From Aeromicrobium endophyticum (GTDB taxonomy: Bacteria > Actinomycetota > Actinomycetes > Propionibacteriales > Nocardioidaceae): a stretch of 64,000 bases of DNA. Positions 17,129 through 27,647 of the stretch are shown piece after piece. The translations under genes were made by a program, and so were the position numbers. Position 1 is the stretch's first letter. Each line of letters begins with the position of its first letter. Location: the NCBI RefSeq assembly GCF_003586285.1, contig NZ_QUBR01000001.1, positions 1,977,373-2,041,372 of the forward strand, in the 5' to 3' direction. The notes under the pieces are model-generated. The model was not told the DNA's origin. It saw nothing but the letters and a program-made list of their open reading frames with translations, and made no database searches.

Positions 17129-18552
17129 CGCGAGAGTCGGTCGAGGAAGGCGACGAGCAGGGCCTCGCGCAGGGCGGGGGGTGCCACGTCGAGCAGGGCG
17201 TTCACGGGAGCCATCCTGTCGGGCACCGTCACCTCGCCGCCACCGGACCCCAGCCCCGCCAGCGCGAGCAGCCCGTCGAAGGCGGCGTCGTCGAGCGTGG
17301 CCGGGTCGAGGGCCGCGGCCGCCTCGCGCAGCGACGGCTCGATCACGACCGGGCCCGCGGCCACCGCGGCCTCGACCGACGCCGACAGCGCCTCGAGGAA
17401 CTCGGGCACGGCGGGCGCCGTGGCGGCGCTGACGGTCAGGTGCAGCGACGCCGGCATGTCGCCGAAGCTCATCTGCGGCTGCACGAACCATCCGCGGTCG
17501 AGCATCTCGTCGCTGAGCGTGAACACGTCGCAGGTGCCGTCCGTCTCGATCGTGACGAGGGTCGAGTCGGGCTGGGCGACGAGTCGCACGTGGGGCTGGC
17601 GCTCGATGCCGTCGACCAGACGGGCGGTGCCCGCCAGCGTCGTGCGCACGAGATCGAGGTAGCCGTCGTCGCCGATCAGGTGCACGACGGCCCATGCCGC
17701 GGCCAGCGGCCCGCCCGACTTGGTCGACTGCGTCGTGGCGTTCAGCATCGTGTAGCCGGGCCAGTCGGCGCTCGCGAAGAACTGGGGCCGGCGCAGGTCG
17801 GGGGTCGCGTGCAGCAGCAGCGAGACGCCCTTGGGTGTGTACGCGTACTTGTGCAGGTCGGCGGAGATGCTCGTGACGCCGTCGACGGCGAAGTCCCACG
17901 GCTCGACGGGATGCCCCAGCCGGGCGGCCCACGGCAGCACCCAGCCGCCGATGCAGGCGTCGACGTGCAGGCGCAGGCCCCGCTGCCGGGTGTGCTCCGC
18001 GATCGCGCCGATCGGGTCGACGACGCCGTGGGCGTACGACGGCGCGGACGCCACCACGAGCACGACGCGGTCGCCGTGCTCGTCCATCGCGCGGGCCATC
18101 GCCTCGGGGTCGGCGCGGTACGTCGACGGGTCGACGGGCACGGCGACGCGCTCGACGCCGAAGTAGTGCGAGGCCTTGTGGAACGCCGCGTGGATCGTGG
18201 TGGGCACGATCATGACGGGCGCGTCCACGTCGGGTCGGGCGTCGCGCGCGGTCTGCACCGCCAGCAGGATCGACTCGGTGCCGCCCGACGTCACGGTGCC
18301 GACCACCTGGTCGTCGCCGTGCACCAGGGGACGCGCGAACGTCACGAGGTCGCGCTCCATCGTCAGCAGGCTCGGGAACGCGGTCGGGTCGAGCCCGTTG
18401 GTCGAGGAGTACATGGCCACCGCGGCGCGTCCCACCTCGTCGGCGTCGGCCAGGCCCGAGTCGTAGACGTAGGCGAGGGTGCGGCCGCCGTGCGTGGGCA
18501 GGTCGTCGGCGCGCAGCCGGTCGAGCCGGCGCAGGATCTCATCGGGCGACAT
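17125..18552 (-). CDS. PLP-dependent decarboxylase/lyase (glutamate decarboxylase / sphingosine-phosphate lyase-like)
   Basis: This 475-residue fold-type I PLP enzyme belongs to the group II decarboxylase family. GTVTSGGTESILLAVQTARD (about residues 84-103) binds the phosphate. HVDACIGGW (about 190-198) holds the cofactor Asp. SADLHKYAYTPKG (about 222-234) provides the Schiff-base lysine. The sequence around YSSTNGLDPTAFPSLLTMERDL and the absence of a long N-terminal arm fit the sphingosine-1-phosphate-lyase-like branch. The substrate is not determined. It overlaps the MFS gene upstream by 14 bases and the ASCH gene downstream by 4. The tail after residue 400 looks like an extra C-terminal extension. 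Confidence 0.82.
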   Translation of the reverse strand: MSPDEILRRLDRLRADDLPTHGGRTLAYVYDSGLADADEVGRAAVAMYSSTNGLDPTAFPSLLTMERDLVTFARPLVHGDDQVVGTVTSGGTESILLAVQTARDARPDVDAPVMIVPTTIHAAFHKASHYFGVERVAVPVDPSTYRADPEAMARAMDEHGDRVVLVVASAPSYAHGVVDPIGAIAEHTRQRGLRLHVDACIGGWVLPWAARLGHPVEPWDFAVDGVTSISADLHKYAYTPKGVSLLLHATPDLRRPQFFASADWPGYTMLNATTQSTKSGGPLAAAWAVVHLIGDDGYLDLVRTTLAGTARLVDGIERQPHVRLVAQPDSTLVTIETDGTCDVFTLSDEMLDRGWFVQPQMSFGDMPASLHLTVSAATAPAVPEFLEALSASVEAAVAAGPVVIEPSLREAAAALDPATLDDAAFDGLLALAGLGSGGGEVTVPDRMAPVNALLDVAPPALREALLVAFLDRLSR

Positions 18553-19879
18553 GGTCCTCCTGGGGGTCGGTGAGGTCGCCGAGGTCGTACCGGCGCAGGA
18601 ACAGCATGCTGACGGCGATCAGCACGGCCGGGACGATCGAGAACCCCAGCGCGATGGCGTCGAGGGCGCTGTCCGGCTGCGCCGCCGAGCTGTCGGTCGA
18701 CGACACGTAGCCGCCCGCGGCCAGCACGAGGGCGAACAGTCCTGGCCCGATCGCGAGGCCGAGCGTCTCGCCGGCCGTCCAGACGCCGGTGAACACGCCG
18801 ATGCGGTTCTGGCCCGACGTCGCGGCGTCGGCGGCGGCCACGTCGGGGATCATCGCCATCGGGAACACCTGGGCCCCGGCGTAGCCGACGCCGGCGAGGG
18901 CCGCCGCCACGTAGACGACGATGACGTGGTCGCCGCGCGCCACGACCAGCAGCGCGGCGCCCACGCCGAGGAACACCGACGAGAGCAGGTAGCCCGACCT
19001 CTTGCCGTGCCGCGCCGAGTACCGCTCCCACCCCGGCGTCACGATCAGGGCCGGACCGACGAAGGCGACGAACAGGATCGTGGACGCCGCGGCGTCGTCG
19101 AGCAGGTGGTCGGCGGCGTAGGCGACGCCGGCCAGCATCGCCCCGACCGCCACCGCCTGCAGGACGAACGTCGCCAGCAGCACCCTGAAGGCGCGCGACG
19201 CCGAGACGAGACGCAGCTGGGCGCGCAGCGATCCGGCTGCCGTCTCGACCCGGTGCTCGGGGGCGTCGCGCGTCCCGCGCCAGACGCCCACCACGCCGAT
19301 CACCAGGATCAGCGCGATGTACAGACCCATGACCCGGTACCCGGCGGGTGTCGTCTCGTCGCCGACGGCGTCGACGATCATCGGCGCGGTGGCCCCCGAG
19401 AGCAGGATCGCGAACGCGAGCACGGCCACGCGCCATGTCATGAGCCGCGTCCGCTCGCCCGGGTCGAGCGTCATCTCGGCGGGCATCGAGACGTACGGCA
19501 CCTGGAAGAAGGCGTAGGCCGACGCGCACGCCAGGAACCAGAACACGACCCACGTGCCGGCCAGCCACGACGGATCGGAGGGGCCGGCGAACAGCAGCGC
19601 GAAGCACGCCGCCAGCGCCAGGCCCCCGCGCAGCAGGAACGGCCGGCGACGTCCCGAGGGTGAGTCGTGGCGGTCGCTGATGCGTCCGGCGATGGGGTTG
19701 AGCACGACGTCCCACGCCTTGGGGACGAAGACGATGAAGCCGGCGACGACGGCCGCGATGCCGAGGGAGTCGGTCAGGTAGGGCAGCAGCAGCAGACCGG
19801 GCACCGTGCCGAAGGCGCCGGTGGCGACGCTCCCGAGGGCGTACCCACGGCGGACGGCCGGCGTCAGGGTGTCTGTCAT
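18539..19879 (-). CDS. MFS transporter, glycoside-pentoside-hexuronide symporter-like
   Basis: This 446-residue protein has about twelve hydrophobic segments. The GPH-family layout is recognisable: YLTDSLGIAAVVAGFIVFVPKAWDVVLNPIAGRISDR (about residues 34-70), SGRRRPFLLRG and YVSMPAEMTLDPGERTRLMTWR (about 128-149). GPH carriers move sugars or related solutes with cations, and MFS_2-type relatives move lipids. Coupling to the decarboxylase gene by a 14-base overlap suggests that the transported solute and the decarboxylated substrate may be related, but neither is known. Confidence 0.82.
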   Translation of the reverse strand: MTDTLTPAVRRGYALGSVATGAFGTVPGLLLLPYLTDSLGIAAVVAGFIVFVPKAWDVVLNPIAGRISDRHDSPSGRRRPFLLRGGLALAACFALLFAGPSDPSWLAGTWVVFWFLACASAYAFFQVPYVSMPAEMTLDPGERTRLMTWRVAVLAFAILLSGATAPMIVDAVGDETTPAGYRVMGLYIALILVIGVVGVWRGTRDAPEHRVETAAGSLRAQLRLVSASRAFRVLLATFVLQAVAVGAMLAGVAYAADHLLDDAAASTILFVAFVGPALIVTPGWERYSARHGKRSGYLLSSVFLGVGAALLVVARGDHVIVVYVAAALAGVGYAGAQVFPMAMIPDVAAADAATSGQNRIGVFTGVWTAGETLGLAIGPGLFALVLAAGGYVSSTDSSAAQPDSALDAIALGFSIVPAVLIAVSMLFLRRYDLGDLTDPQEDHVAR

Positions 19880-19923
19880 GCACCATGTCTAGCGCACGGC
19901 GGGCCCTGTGGGACGATCTCGGG

Positions 19924-21561
19924 GTGAGTGCCACCCTGGTCGCCAAGGCGCTGTCCGGCGGTCACGCGCACCGCACCCTGTTCGAGGGGCTCGACCTGAC
20001 GGTCGCCCCGGGCGACGTCGTGGGCGTCGTCGGCGCGAACGGCGCCGGCAAGTCGACGCTGCTCCAGATCCTCGCGGGCCGCACCGCTCCGCTGGCCGGG
20101 ACGGTGTCGACGGCCCCGGCAGACGCCTTCGTCGGCTGGCTGCCGCAGGAGCACGAGCGGGTCGCCGGCGAGACCGTGGCGGCGTACCTGGCCCGTCGCA
20201 CCGGAGCGACCGATGCCACCGAGGCGATGGAGCGCACGGCCGGCGCGCTGGGCTCCGGTGCCGCGGGCGCCGACGACGAGTACGCCGCGGCCCTCGACCG
20301 CTGGCTCGCGTCGGGCGCACCCGACCTCGACGAGCGCATCCCGGCCGTGCTGGGCGAGCTGCGCCTCGGGCTCGACGGCGATGCGCTGATGACGTCGCTG
20401 TCGGGCGGCCAGGCGGCCCGGGTCGGGCTGGCAGCCCTGCTGCTGAGCCGGTTCGACATCGCACTGCTCGATGAGCCCACCAACGATCTCGACCTCGACG
20501 GGCTCGACCGGCTCGAGCGGCTGGTCGGTGGCATGCGCGCCGGGATCGTGCTGGTCTCGCACGACCGCGAGTTCCTGTCGCGGTGCGTCACCCGGGTCGT
20601 CGAGCTCGACCTGGCCCAGAACCTGGTGCGCGTCCACGACGGCGACTACGACTCGTTCCTGCAGGAGCGCGAGATCGCCCGGCGCCACGCCCGCGAGGCC
20701 TACGAGCAGTTCGCCGGCACGAAGGCCGATCTCGTCGCACGGGCCCGCACGACGAGGGAGTGGAGCTCGCAGGGCGTCCGCAACGCGATGAAGAAGAGCC
20801 CCGACAACGACAAGATCCGCCGTCGCGCGCAGAGCGAGTCGTCGGAGAAGCAGGCGCAGAAGGTGCGCCAGATGGAGTCGCGGATCGCCCGTCTCGACGA
20901 GGTCGAGGAGCCCCGCAAGGAGTGGGAGCTGCGCTTCGAGATCGCGGCCGCGCCCCGCTCGAGCGGGGTGGTGGCGACCCTCGACGGGGCGGTGGTGCGA
21001 CGCGGCGACTTCAGGCTCGGGCCGGTCTCGCTGCAGGTCGACGCCGGCGAGCGCATCGGCATCACGGGCCCCAACGGCGCCGGCAAGACGACGCTGCTGC
21101 GCCTGCTGCTCGGCGACATCGAGCCCGACGACGGGCGGGCGTCCCAGGGAGCGTCGCTCGCGGTCGGCGTGATCGACCAGGCGCGGGGCGTCCTGCCCGA
21201 CGACCGGACCCTGGCCGACGCGTTCGAGGCGGCGGTGCCCGATCTGTCGCCGGCGGACGCCCGCACCGTGATGGCCAAGTTCGGCCTCAAGGCCGATCAG
21301 GTCGGCAGCGTCGTCGGACGTCTGTCACCCGGCGAGCGCACGCGGGCGGCGATGGCGCTGCTGCAGGCGCGGGCCGTCAACGTCCTGGTGCTCGACGAGC
21401 CCACCAACCACCTCGACCTGCCGGCGATCGAGCAGCTCGAGCAGGCGCTGGCCGCGTACGACGGTGCGCTGCTGCTGGTGTCGCACGACCGCCGCCTGCT
21501 CGACAACGTCGACCTCCACCAGCGGTGGCACGTCGAGGACGGCCAGGTCACCACCACCTGA
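19924..21561 (+). CDS. ABC-F family ATPase
   Basis: This 545-residue soluble protein has two ABC domains. The first has Walker [10 protein letters not shown] and signature SLSGGQAAR with [10 protein letters not shown]. The second has Walker [10 protein letters not shown] and a variant signature LSPGERTR with [11 protein letters not shown] charged linker between them (about residues 255-335, rich in Lys, Arg and Glu) matches the ABC-F interdomain linker that reaches into the ribosome. There are no membrane segments. ABC-F proteins act on translating ribosomes, some giving antibiotic protection. The GTG at 19924 starts just before the first beta strand. It is divergent from the GPH transporter. 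Confidence 0.9.
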   Translation: MSATLVAKALSGGHAHRTLFEGLDLTVAPGDVVGVVGANGAGKSTLLQILAGRTAPLAGTVSTAPADAFVGWLPQEHERVAGETVAAYLARRTGATDATEAMERTAGALGSGAAGADDEYAAALDRWLASGAPDLDERIPAVLGELRLGLDGDALMTSLSGGQAARVGLAALLLSRFDIALLDEPTNDLDLDGLDRLERLVGGMRAGIVLVSHDREFLSRCVTRVVELDLAQNLVRVHDGDYDSFLQEREIARRHAREAYEQFAGTKADLVARARTTREWSSQGVRNAMKKSPDNDKIRRRAQSESSEKQAQKVRQMESRIARLDEVEEPRKEWELRFEIAAAPRSSGVVATLDGAVVRRGDFRLGPVSLQVDAGERIGITGPNGAGKTTLLRLLLGDIEPDDGRASQGASLAVGVIDQARGVLPDDRTLADAFEAAVPDLSPADARTVMAKFGLKADQVGSVVGRLSPGERTRAAMALLQARAVNVLVLDEPTNHLDLPAIEQLEQALAAYDGALLLVSHDRRLLDNVDLHQRWHVEDGQVTTT

Positions 21562-21562
21562 G

Positions 21563-21628
21563 CCCAGAAGTGCGGAGAACCGGCCCCACTCGCCGCGGCG
21601 AGAAGGTCCGGTCCTCCGCACTTCTGGG
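21563..21628. terminator. Inverted repeat, family B copy 1, two-way terminator candidate
   Basis: Perfect 15-base arms CCCAGAAGTGCGGAG (21563-21577) and CTCCGCACTTCTGGG (21614-21628) lie between convergent genes. An inner pairing of ACCGG with CCGGT extends the stem. A related element lies at 26121-26186. Confidence 0.8.
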
Positions 21629-21645
21629 TCGGACGGATCAGGTGG

Positions 21646-24600
21646 TCAGCGCACCACCCGCACCGTGACCGTGCGGGTCACGGTGCGGTCGCCGACCGTC
21701 ATCCGCACGCGCACGGTGTGCTTGCCGATCCTGGCCTTCCGGCCGATCGAGAGCTTGAACGACAGCTTCCGCGTCGATCCGGACCGCAGCCCCTTGACCG
21801 TGACGGTCCTGCGGCCGGACGCCCGCAGCGCCTTGGCAGGTGTCGCCCTCACGGTCGACCGCAGCGTGGCGCCGGTGCGGTTGCTGAGCGAGAAGGTCAG
21901 GCGCGCCCGATCTCCCTGCTCGACCGTCACGACGCTGCTCGACGAGCGGAACCCGACGGTCCCCGTCGGCCCCTGCGGTCCGCGAGGACCGGCAGGTCCC
22001 TGCGGTCCTTGGGGCCCGGTGGCTCCCGGCGTCCCCGACTCGCCGCCGGGTCCCTGGGGGCCGGTCGGACCAACGGGTCCGGTGGCTCCCTCGGGTCCGG
22101 TGTCGCCCTTCGGCGGGACGGTGCTGAGCCCGGTGAGGGGCACCTCGACCTGACCCTCGGGCGTGTTGGCCTCGATGACGAGCTCTGCCGTCGAGGTCCT
22201 CTCCGCCACGGACGGCGAGAAGCGGACCAGCACCTCGCACGAGGCGCCCGGCGCGATCGCGTCGCCGACGCACTTCTCGCCGGCCAGCACGAACTCCCCG
22301 GACGGGCTCGAGCCCGTCGCGGCGATGCTGACGCGCGAGACCCGCAGGGGCTCGTCGCCCCGGTTGGTCACGATCACGCGCTGGCCCGCGCCGGTGGTGC
22401 CGACGGGCTGCGAGGCGAAGACCGGGGCCGGTGCGTCGATGCGCGGTCCGGGTCCCTGGTCGGCCACGACCGTGACCGTCCGACGTCCCACGACCGGTGC
22501 GGTGGACGCCGCATCGGTCAGCTCGCGCATCGAGTCGTTGGTGACCGACAGCGTCACCTCGCCCGTGCGCAGGCCCGTCAGCCGGCGCGTCTCGGGGTCG
22601 AGGATCGCGACCTTCTTGGCCGAGCGCGCCGCGCTCACCGCGGCGTCCCCCGATCCGATCGCCAGCGACGAGTCGCCGGACCAGTGCACCGAGACCGGGT
22701 AGGCCAGCGGCACGACCCGGCTGCCCGCGACGACGCCCGACGGCTGGACGACGTGTCCGCCGACCGTCGCGGTGCCGCCGACCTCGATCGTCTCGGGAGC
22801 GTCGACGACGGTCTCCTGCGAGAAGGCGCGGACATCGGCGGTGAGCCACTGCCCACCGGCCGACGCATCACGGTCGACGTCCCACTTCAGCCAGCCCGTG
22901 AGCCCGCCGCGGTCGGGCGTGCCGTACGGCGACTTGCCGGACGACGGCAGCACGACGAACGGCACGCCCTCGACGCGGTCGACGTTCGCGATCTGCGCGT
23001 GCGAACCCACCATCGCGACGCCCTTGTCGCTCTCGGTGCGGAAGTCCGTCAGCAGCTTCTGGACGAGGCGCACCTCGGTGCGGTCGGTCAGCTGGCTGGA
23101 GTCGGTCTCGGCAGGGTCGTTGGCGGGGTGGTGGGCGAAGACCATGACGTTGCGGATCGCCGGGTCCTCCTTGGCGCCGGTCAGTGCCTTCTGCAGCATC
23201 GGCAGCTGGTCCCAGTCGGAGCCGCGCAGGCTGCCCAGCGCGCTGTTGAGCAGCACGAACCGCGTCCCCTTGTGGTCGAAGGTGCGGTAGGGCTGGCCGA
23301 ACTCGGCCTCCCACGCGGCGAGGGTCGACTGGACGTTGCCGAGGCCGTACGACTCGTGGTTGCCCGGCACGTAGTAGCAGGGGACGGTGCCCTTCGACGG
23401 GTCGGGCGTGCTCTCCTCGTCCGGCTCCTGGCCGAGCCCGATCAGGTCGCAGCCGCCCTCCTCGAGGGTCTTGCGCGCGAGCGCGATGTCCTCGGGCAGA
23501 CCACGGTCGACGATGTCGCCGTTGAGCACGATCAGGTCGGGGTCCTGGGCGCGGATGCGTGCCAGCGCCGCGATCGCGACCTTCGTGAGCTCGGGCTGGG
23601 CCGCCGTGAACTGCACGTCCGAGAGGGTCGCGAAGCTCCAGTCGGTGTCGGGGTCCGTGGCGCCGTCCGGCGAGAACAGCGGATCGGACCTCAGCGGCTC
23701 CTGGCCGGGCAGCTCGATCTCGGACGGGACGTCGGCCTCGACGCCGCCGAAGATCATCGAGCCGGCCTTCTGCTGGTCGGGCGCGGTGTTGATGCCCTGG
23801 AAGGAGTTCCAGCGCACCGGGAACGTCGCGGTCGCGGGGATCGTGAACGTCACGTACTGCCACGGGTCGTCCGCGCCGACGCCCAGCGGCTGCAGCCCGG
23901 TGCCGTAGAGGCCGTACGACTTCATGGTGGAGTCCCAGAAGCCCGCGTAGGTCAGGCCCGACGGCACGAGGACGTCCGACTTGACCTTGAGCCGGACGCG
24001 CAGCGGCTGGCCGGGGATCTCGACCCAGCGGGCCGGGACGCTCGCGGCGGTGATGCCCTTGTTGCGAGCCGCCGGGAAGTCCAGGCGCACGCCGTCGGCG
24101 ACCTTCGTGATGCCGGTGACGGCGCTGGTCGGGTTGCCGGTCCAGCGGCCGGTGCCGGCGGCCGCGTCGTCGAACGCGTACGGCTTGACGGTCTGGACGC
24201 CCACCGTGATGGGCAGCCTGGCGGTCTGGCCGCCGGCCTTCAGCACCAGCACCGTCCCGCCGTCGGTCAGCGGCGTGATCTTGAGTCCCGTGCCCGACGG
24301 GGTGACCTTGACGATCGAGCGGTCGTAGTCGAGGTCGAGGTCGGCCGACTCGACGGGGGCCGTGAAGCCCTGGCCGTCACGGCCCGTGACCTTCACCTTC
24401 ACGGCGTTGGCCGCGATCGGGTCGGTGATGGCGAGGCGGGTCTGCGACAGCTCGAGGGTCCGCAGCCGGCGCAGCACCTGCACGCGGGTGTCGCCCTGCG
24501 TGTCGTCTGCCGTGCCCTTGACCGTGATGGTGCCGGTCGCGTCGGCGGGTACGGCGAGCAGGCCGTTGTCGACCGTCCCGGCGGACGTGCTCCAGCGGAC

Positions 24601-25974
24601 GTCGCCGCGGGCCAGCGGGACGGGGGCGAGGTGGTCGTCGACGGCCTTGACCGTCAGCGTCCGGTGCAGGCCCGGGAAGACCTTGGCGTCGCCGGTTCCG
24701 GGGGTGATGACGAGGTCCTCGGCCCTGCCCGAGCCGGGCGACACGAAGACGCCCACGCCGTTGGGGTCGAGGCGCTCGGCGCCGTCGGACGGGCTGTTGC
24801 GGACGGTCGCTGTGGTCTCGCCCAGCGAGCGGGCCACCATCGTGGTCGATCCGCCGCCGTCGAGGTTCCAGGCCGTCTCGGCGCCCTCGCTCACCATGAA
24901 CGCGGCGAGCTCGCGCATCGTCATGCCGTTGACGGGTGCCTGCCGACCGTCGTTGGTCACGAGCAGCATGGTCTTCCCGCTGTCCTTGAAACCGATGACG
25001 GTGCGGGGGTGGACGTCGTTGTCGAGCTCGCCGTCGGGCCGGGCGACGCCGTCGCGCACCAGCTCGCGGTTGGAGCCGATGACGAACTTCATCTGCTCGG
25101 CGACGTCGTCGCGCAGGTCGTAGGCCAGGGCGACGGTGTCGCCGGGGGCCAGGGCGCGGATCGCGCTGGCGCCGGCCTCGCGCCCGACGAGGACGAACGC
25201 GTCCGCGGGGATCTGGCCGGCACCCGCGGCGGCGACGTCGACGGAGGCCACGATGCCGTCCTGCACCAGCACCGAGGCGACGTCGGACGCTCCACCGACG
25301 CCGATCGAGCGGCCGTACGTGCCCCATCGCGGGGTGTAGGCGACGATCGCGTCCTTCGGCGAGCCGGCCAGCGTGTTGGCGGCGTTGATCGAGGCGACGG
25401 GGTGGTCGGTGCCGGCGAAGGTGGCCTTCGCGTCGAGGGTCATGTCGACCGCGCGCCCGATGCCGTCCGTGCCGACACCGACGTGCGACCAGGCACCGAC
25501 GTCGGACGACTTGAGCAGCTCGCCGCCCTTGACCTCGGCGCCGAGAGGAGCGCCCGAGCTGTTGATGTCGAAGAAGTCGCCGTTGACGCCGGCGACGGCT
25601 CCGGCCTTGTTCGCCTTCGACGAGATCGGGTTGCGCTCCGTCACGGTGTCGCCGGAGAGCAGGTCGCTGGTCACGGCCGGGTTGGCCAGGTCGACGCTCA
25701 GGACGCGTTGGTCGTACCAGCCGCTCGGCGTGACCGAGGTGAGGCTGCGCAGCGTGATGCCGGGGCCGATCGGCTCGGTCTCGTCGACCAGCGAGAGGGC
25801 GTCCTTCAAGGTCGCGCGGTCGGTCGGCGCGGCGGCGAGGGGAGGGGAGGCGGACGCCGGTGCGGCGGCCGCCGGGCCGACGCCGAGAGCGCCGGCCGCC
25901 AGCGTCGAGACGACGACGGCGGAGAGGGACGACCGGAGCCGGGGTCGGCCCGATCGCGTGCTGCTGGGGATCAT
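21646..25974 (-). CDS. Secreted multidomain phosphodiester glycosidase / metallophosphoesterase with collagen-like segment
   Basis: This 1442-residue protein begins with a Sec signal peptide (basic start, hydrophobic core, AAAAPASA near residue 40). A phosphodiester glycosidase (NAGPA-like) domain follows at about 85-415, with [14 protein letters not shown] and [11 protein letters not shown]. Beta-rich segments come next. A calcineurin-type metallophosphoesterase lies at about 775-1030, with [24 protein letters not shown] and GSHAQ supplying metal ligands. An immunoglobulin-like ASH-type domain follows (about 1190-1285), then about 16 Gly-X-Y collagen triplets (about 1288-1340) and a basic C-terminal beta domain. 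It probably acts at the cell wall or outside the cell on phosphodiester-linked glycans. No sortase motif is visible. Confidence 0.88.
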   Translation of the reverse strand: MIPSSTRSGRPRLRSSLSAVVVSTLAAGALGVGPAAAAPASASPPLAAAPTDRATLKDALSLVDETEPIGPGITLRSLTSVTPSGWYDQRVLSVDLANPAVTSDLLSGDTVTERNPISSKANKAGAVAGVNGDFFDINSSGAPLGAEVKGGELLKSSDVGAWSHVGVGTDGIGRAVDMTLDAKATFAGTDHPVASINAANTLAGSPKDAIVAYTPRWGTYGRSIGVGGASDVASVLVQDGIVASVDVAAAGAGQIPADAFVLVGREAGASAIRALAPGDTVALAYDLRDDVAEQMKFVIGSNRELVRDGVARPDGELDNDVHPRTVIGFKDSGKTMLLVTNDGRQAPVNGMTMRELAAFMVSEGAETAWNLDGGGSTTMVARSLGETTATVRNSPSDGAERLDPNGVGVFVSPGSGRAEDLVITPGTGDAKVFPGLHRTLTVKAVDDHLAPVPLARGDVRWSTSAGTVDNGLLAVPADATGTITVKGTADDTQGDTRVQVLRRLRTLELSQTRLAITDPIAANAVKVKVTGRDGQGFTAPVESADLDLDYDRSIVKVTPSGTGLKITPLTDGGTVLVLKAGGQTARLPITVGVQTVKPYAFDDAAAGTGRWTGNPTSAVTGITKVADGVRLDFPAARNKGITAASVPARWVEIPGQPLRVRLKVKSDVLVPSGLTYAGFWDSTMKSYGLYGTGLQPLGVGADDPWQYVTFTIPATATFPVRWNSFQGINTAPDQQKAGSMIFGGVEADVPSEIELPGQEPLRSDPLFSPDGATDPDTDWSFATLSDVQFTAAQPELTKVAIAALARIRAQDPDLIVLNGDIVDRGLPEDIALARKTLEEGGCDLIGLGQEPDEESTPDPSKGTVPCYYVPGNHESYGLGNVQSTLAAWEAEFGQPYRTFDHKGTRFVLLNSALGSLRGSDWDQLPMLQKALTGAKEDPAIRNVMVFAHHPANDPAETDSSQLTDRTEVRLVQKLLTDFRTESDKGVAMVGSHAQIANVDRVEGVPFVVLPSSGKSPYGTPDRGGLTGWLKWDVDRDASAGGQWLTADVRAFSQETVVDAPETIEVGGTATVGGHVVQPSGVVAGSRVVPLAYPVSVHWSGDSSLAIGSGDAAVSAARSAKKVAILDPETRRLTGLRTGEVTLSVTNDSMRELTDAASTAPVVGRRTVTVVADQGPGPRIDAPAPVFASQPVGTTGAGQRVIVTNRGDEPLRVSRVSIAATGSSPSGEFVLAGEKCVGDAIAPGASCEVLVRFSPSVAERTSTAELVIEANTPEGQVEVPLTGLSTVPPKGDTGPEGATGPVGPTGPQGPGGESGTPGATGPQGPQGPAGPRGPQGPTGTVGFRSSSSVVTVEQGDRARLTFSLSNRTGATLRSTVRATPAKALRASGRRTVTVKGLRSGSTRKLSFKLSIGRKARIGKHTVRVRMTVGDRTVTRTVTVRVVR

Positions 25975-26120
25975 TCGGGTCCTCAGGGGGTGAGTGGGTC
26001 ACGGCCGCGCTCGCGGCCAGACGCATTCACGCAGCCCGTCACCAACACCAGACGTCCACTCGCCCCCCACAGGGTGACGCCTGGCGAAAGGATGTCAGTC
26101 TGGGTGACTCCTACCCGTGC

Positions 26121-26186
26121 CAGACGCGCGGAGAAGCGGTCGCTTCCGCCGCGGCAGAGAGGTTCGGTCCTCCGCAGACGTGGGCT
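26121..26186. repeat. Intergenic repeat, family B, copy 2
   Basis: GCGGAGAAGCGGTCGC, then CCGCCGCGG, then CGGTCCTCCGCA, align with the element at 21563-21628 across about 50 bases. The outer stem is weaker here: GCGGAG pairs with CTCCGC (centred on 26128-26175). It lies just downstream of the otsA stop, upstream of the large secreted phosphoesterase gene. Confidence 0.65.
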
Positions 26187-26190
26187 GGAT

Positions 26191-27618
26191 CTAGACCGGG
26201 CGGGGGTTCTTCTCGTGCAGCTCGCGATCGGACGTGAGCTCCTCGAGGAAGTTGTTGGCCCACAGCTCGATGTCGTTCTCCATGACCTGCTTGCGCATCG
26301 CCTTCATGCGGCGACCGTTCTCGCGCGGGCTGGCGTTGATCGCCGCCAGCATCATGCTCTTCATGCCGTTGATGTCGTGCGGGTTGACCTGGTAGGCCGA
26401 CTTCAGCTCGGACGCCGCGCCGGCGAACTCGCTGAGCACCAGGGCGCCCTGGTCGTCGTAGCGGCAGGCCACGTACTCCTTGGCCACGAGGTTCATGCCG
26501 TCGCGCAGCGGCGTGACGACCATGACGTCGGCGGCGCGGTAGAGCGCGGCCATCTCCTGCCGGGGGTACGAGGCGTGCAGGTAGGTGACGGGCTGCTGGC
26601 CGATGCGTCCGACGTCGCCGTTGATGCGTCCGACGAGCCGGTTGATGTCGTCGCGCAGCAGCTTGTACTGCTGGACGCGCTCGCGCGACGGCGTGGCCAC
26701 CTGCACGAAGACGGCGTCGTCGACGTGGACGGACCCCTCGGAGATGAGCTCGCCGAACGCGCGCAGGCGCTGTCGCAGCCCCTTGGTGTAGTCGAGCCGG
26801 TCGATGCCGAGCAGGATCGTCCTGGGGTTGCCGAGGCTCTCGCGGATCTCGGCGGCCCGGGCGATGACCTCGGGCGTGCGGGCGAGCTCTTCGAAGCCGG
26901 CGGCGTCGATCGAGATGGGGTACGCCTTGGCCAGGACGGTGCGCCCGTCGGGCAGGTAGATCATGTCGCGGTGCGTCTTGTGACCGACGCGCTGGCGCAC
27001 CAGGCGGACGAAGTTCTGCGCCGCACCGGGCATCTGGAAGCCGACCAGGTCGGCGCCGAGCAGGCCCTCGAGGATCTCGCGGCGCCACGGAAGCTGCTGG
27101 AACAGCTCGGTGGGAGGGAACGGGATGTGCAGGAAGAAGCCGATGCGCAGGTCGGGACGCAGCTCGCGCAGCATCGTCGGGACGAGCTGCAGCTGGTAGT
27201 CCTGCACCCACACGACGGCGCCCTCGTTGGCCACCGTGGCGGCCTTCTCGGCGAACCGCCGGTTGACGCGCACGTAGGCGTCCCACCACTCGCGGTGGAA
27301 CTCCGGCGGCGCGACGACGTCGTGGTACAGCGGCCACAGCGTCGCGTTTGAGAAGCCCTCGTAGTACTCCTCGACCTCGTCGTTGCTCAGCGGCACGGGC
27401 ACGAGGTGCATGCCGTTGTGGTCGAAGGGCTTGACCTTCTCGTCGGCGGCTCCGTGCCAGCCGATCCACGCTCCGCCGTTGCTCTTCATGACCGGCTCGA
27501 GAGCCGTCACGAGCCCGCCGGGGGAGGTGCGCCACAACGTGTCGCCGTTGGGTGCGGTGACGCGGTCGACCGGAAGTCGGTTGGCGATCACCACGAAGTC
27601 TGCGGTGCCTGTGGCCAT
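26191..27618 (-). CDS. otsA: Trehalose-6-phosphate synthase
   Basis: The 475-residue GT20 enzyme joins a nucleotide-glucose to glucose-6-phosphate. Visible landmarks are FVVIANRLPVDR (about residues 8-19), the N-terminal loop SPGGLVTALEPVM (about 33-45), VWVQDYQLQLVPTML with the active-site Asp and Tyr (about 132-146), LLGIDRLDYTKGLRQRL (about 265-281) and TPLRDGMNLVAKEYVACR (about 372-389). All are conserved in OtsA. It lies 29 bases downstream of the Gfo/Idh gene on the same strand. The partner phosphatase otsB is 2 kb away on the opposite strand rather than adjacent. Confidence 0.95.
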   Translation of the reverse strand: MATGTADFVVIANRLPVDRVTAPNGDTLWRTSPGGLVTALEPVMKSNGGAWIGWHGAADEKVKPFDHNGMHLVPVPLSNDEVEEYYEGFSNATLWPLYHDVVAPPEFHREWWDAYVRVNRRFAEKAATVANEGAVVWVQDYQLQLVPTMLRELRPDLRIGFFLHIPFPPTELFQQLPWRREILEGLLGADLVGFQMPGAAQNFVRLVRQRVGHKTHRDMIYLPDGRTVLAKAYPISIDAAGFEELARTPEVIARAAEIRESLGNPRTILLGIDRLDYTKGLRQRLRAFGELISEGSVHVDDAVFVQVATPSRERVQQYKLLRDDINRLVGRINGDVGRIGQQPVTYLHASYPRQEMAALYRAADVMVVTPLRDGMNLVAKEYVACRYDDQGALVLSEFAGAASELKSAYQVNPHDINGMKSMMLAAINASPRENGRRMKAMRKQVMENDIELWANNFLEELTSDRELHEKNPRPV

Positions 27619-27647
27619 GTCGTCACCCTAGCGTCGAATGGGGGCCG

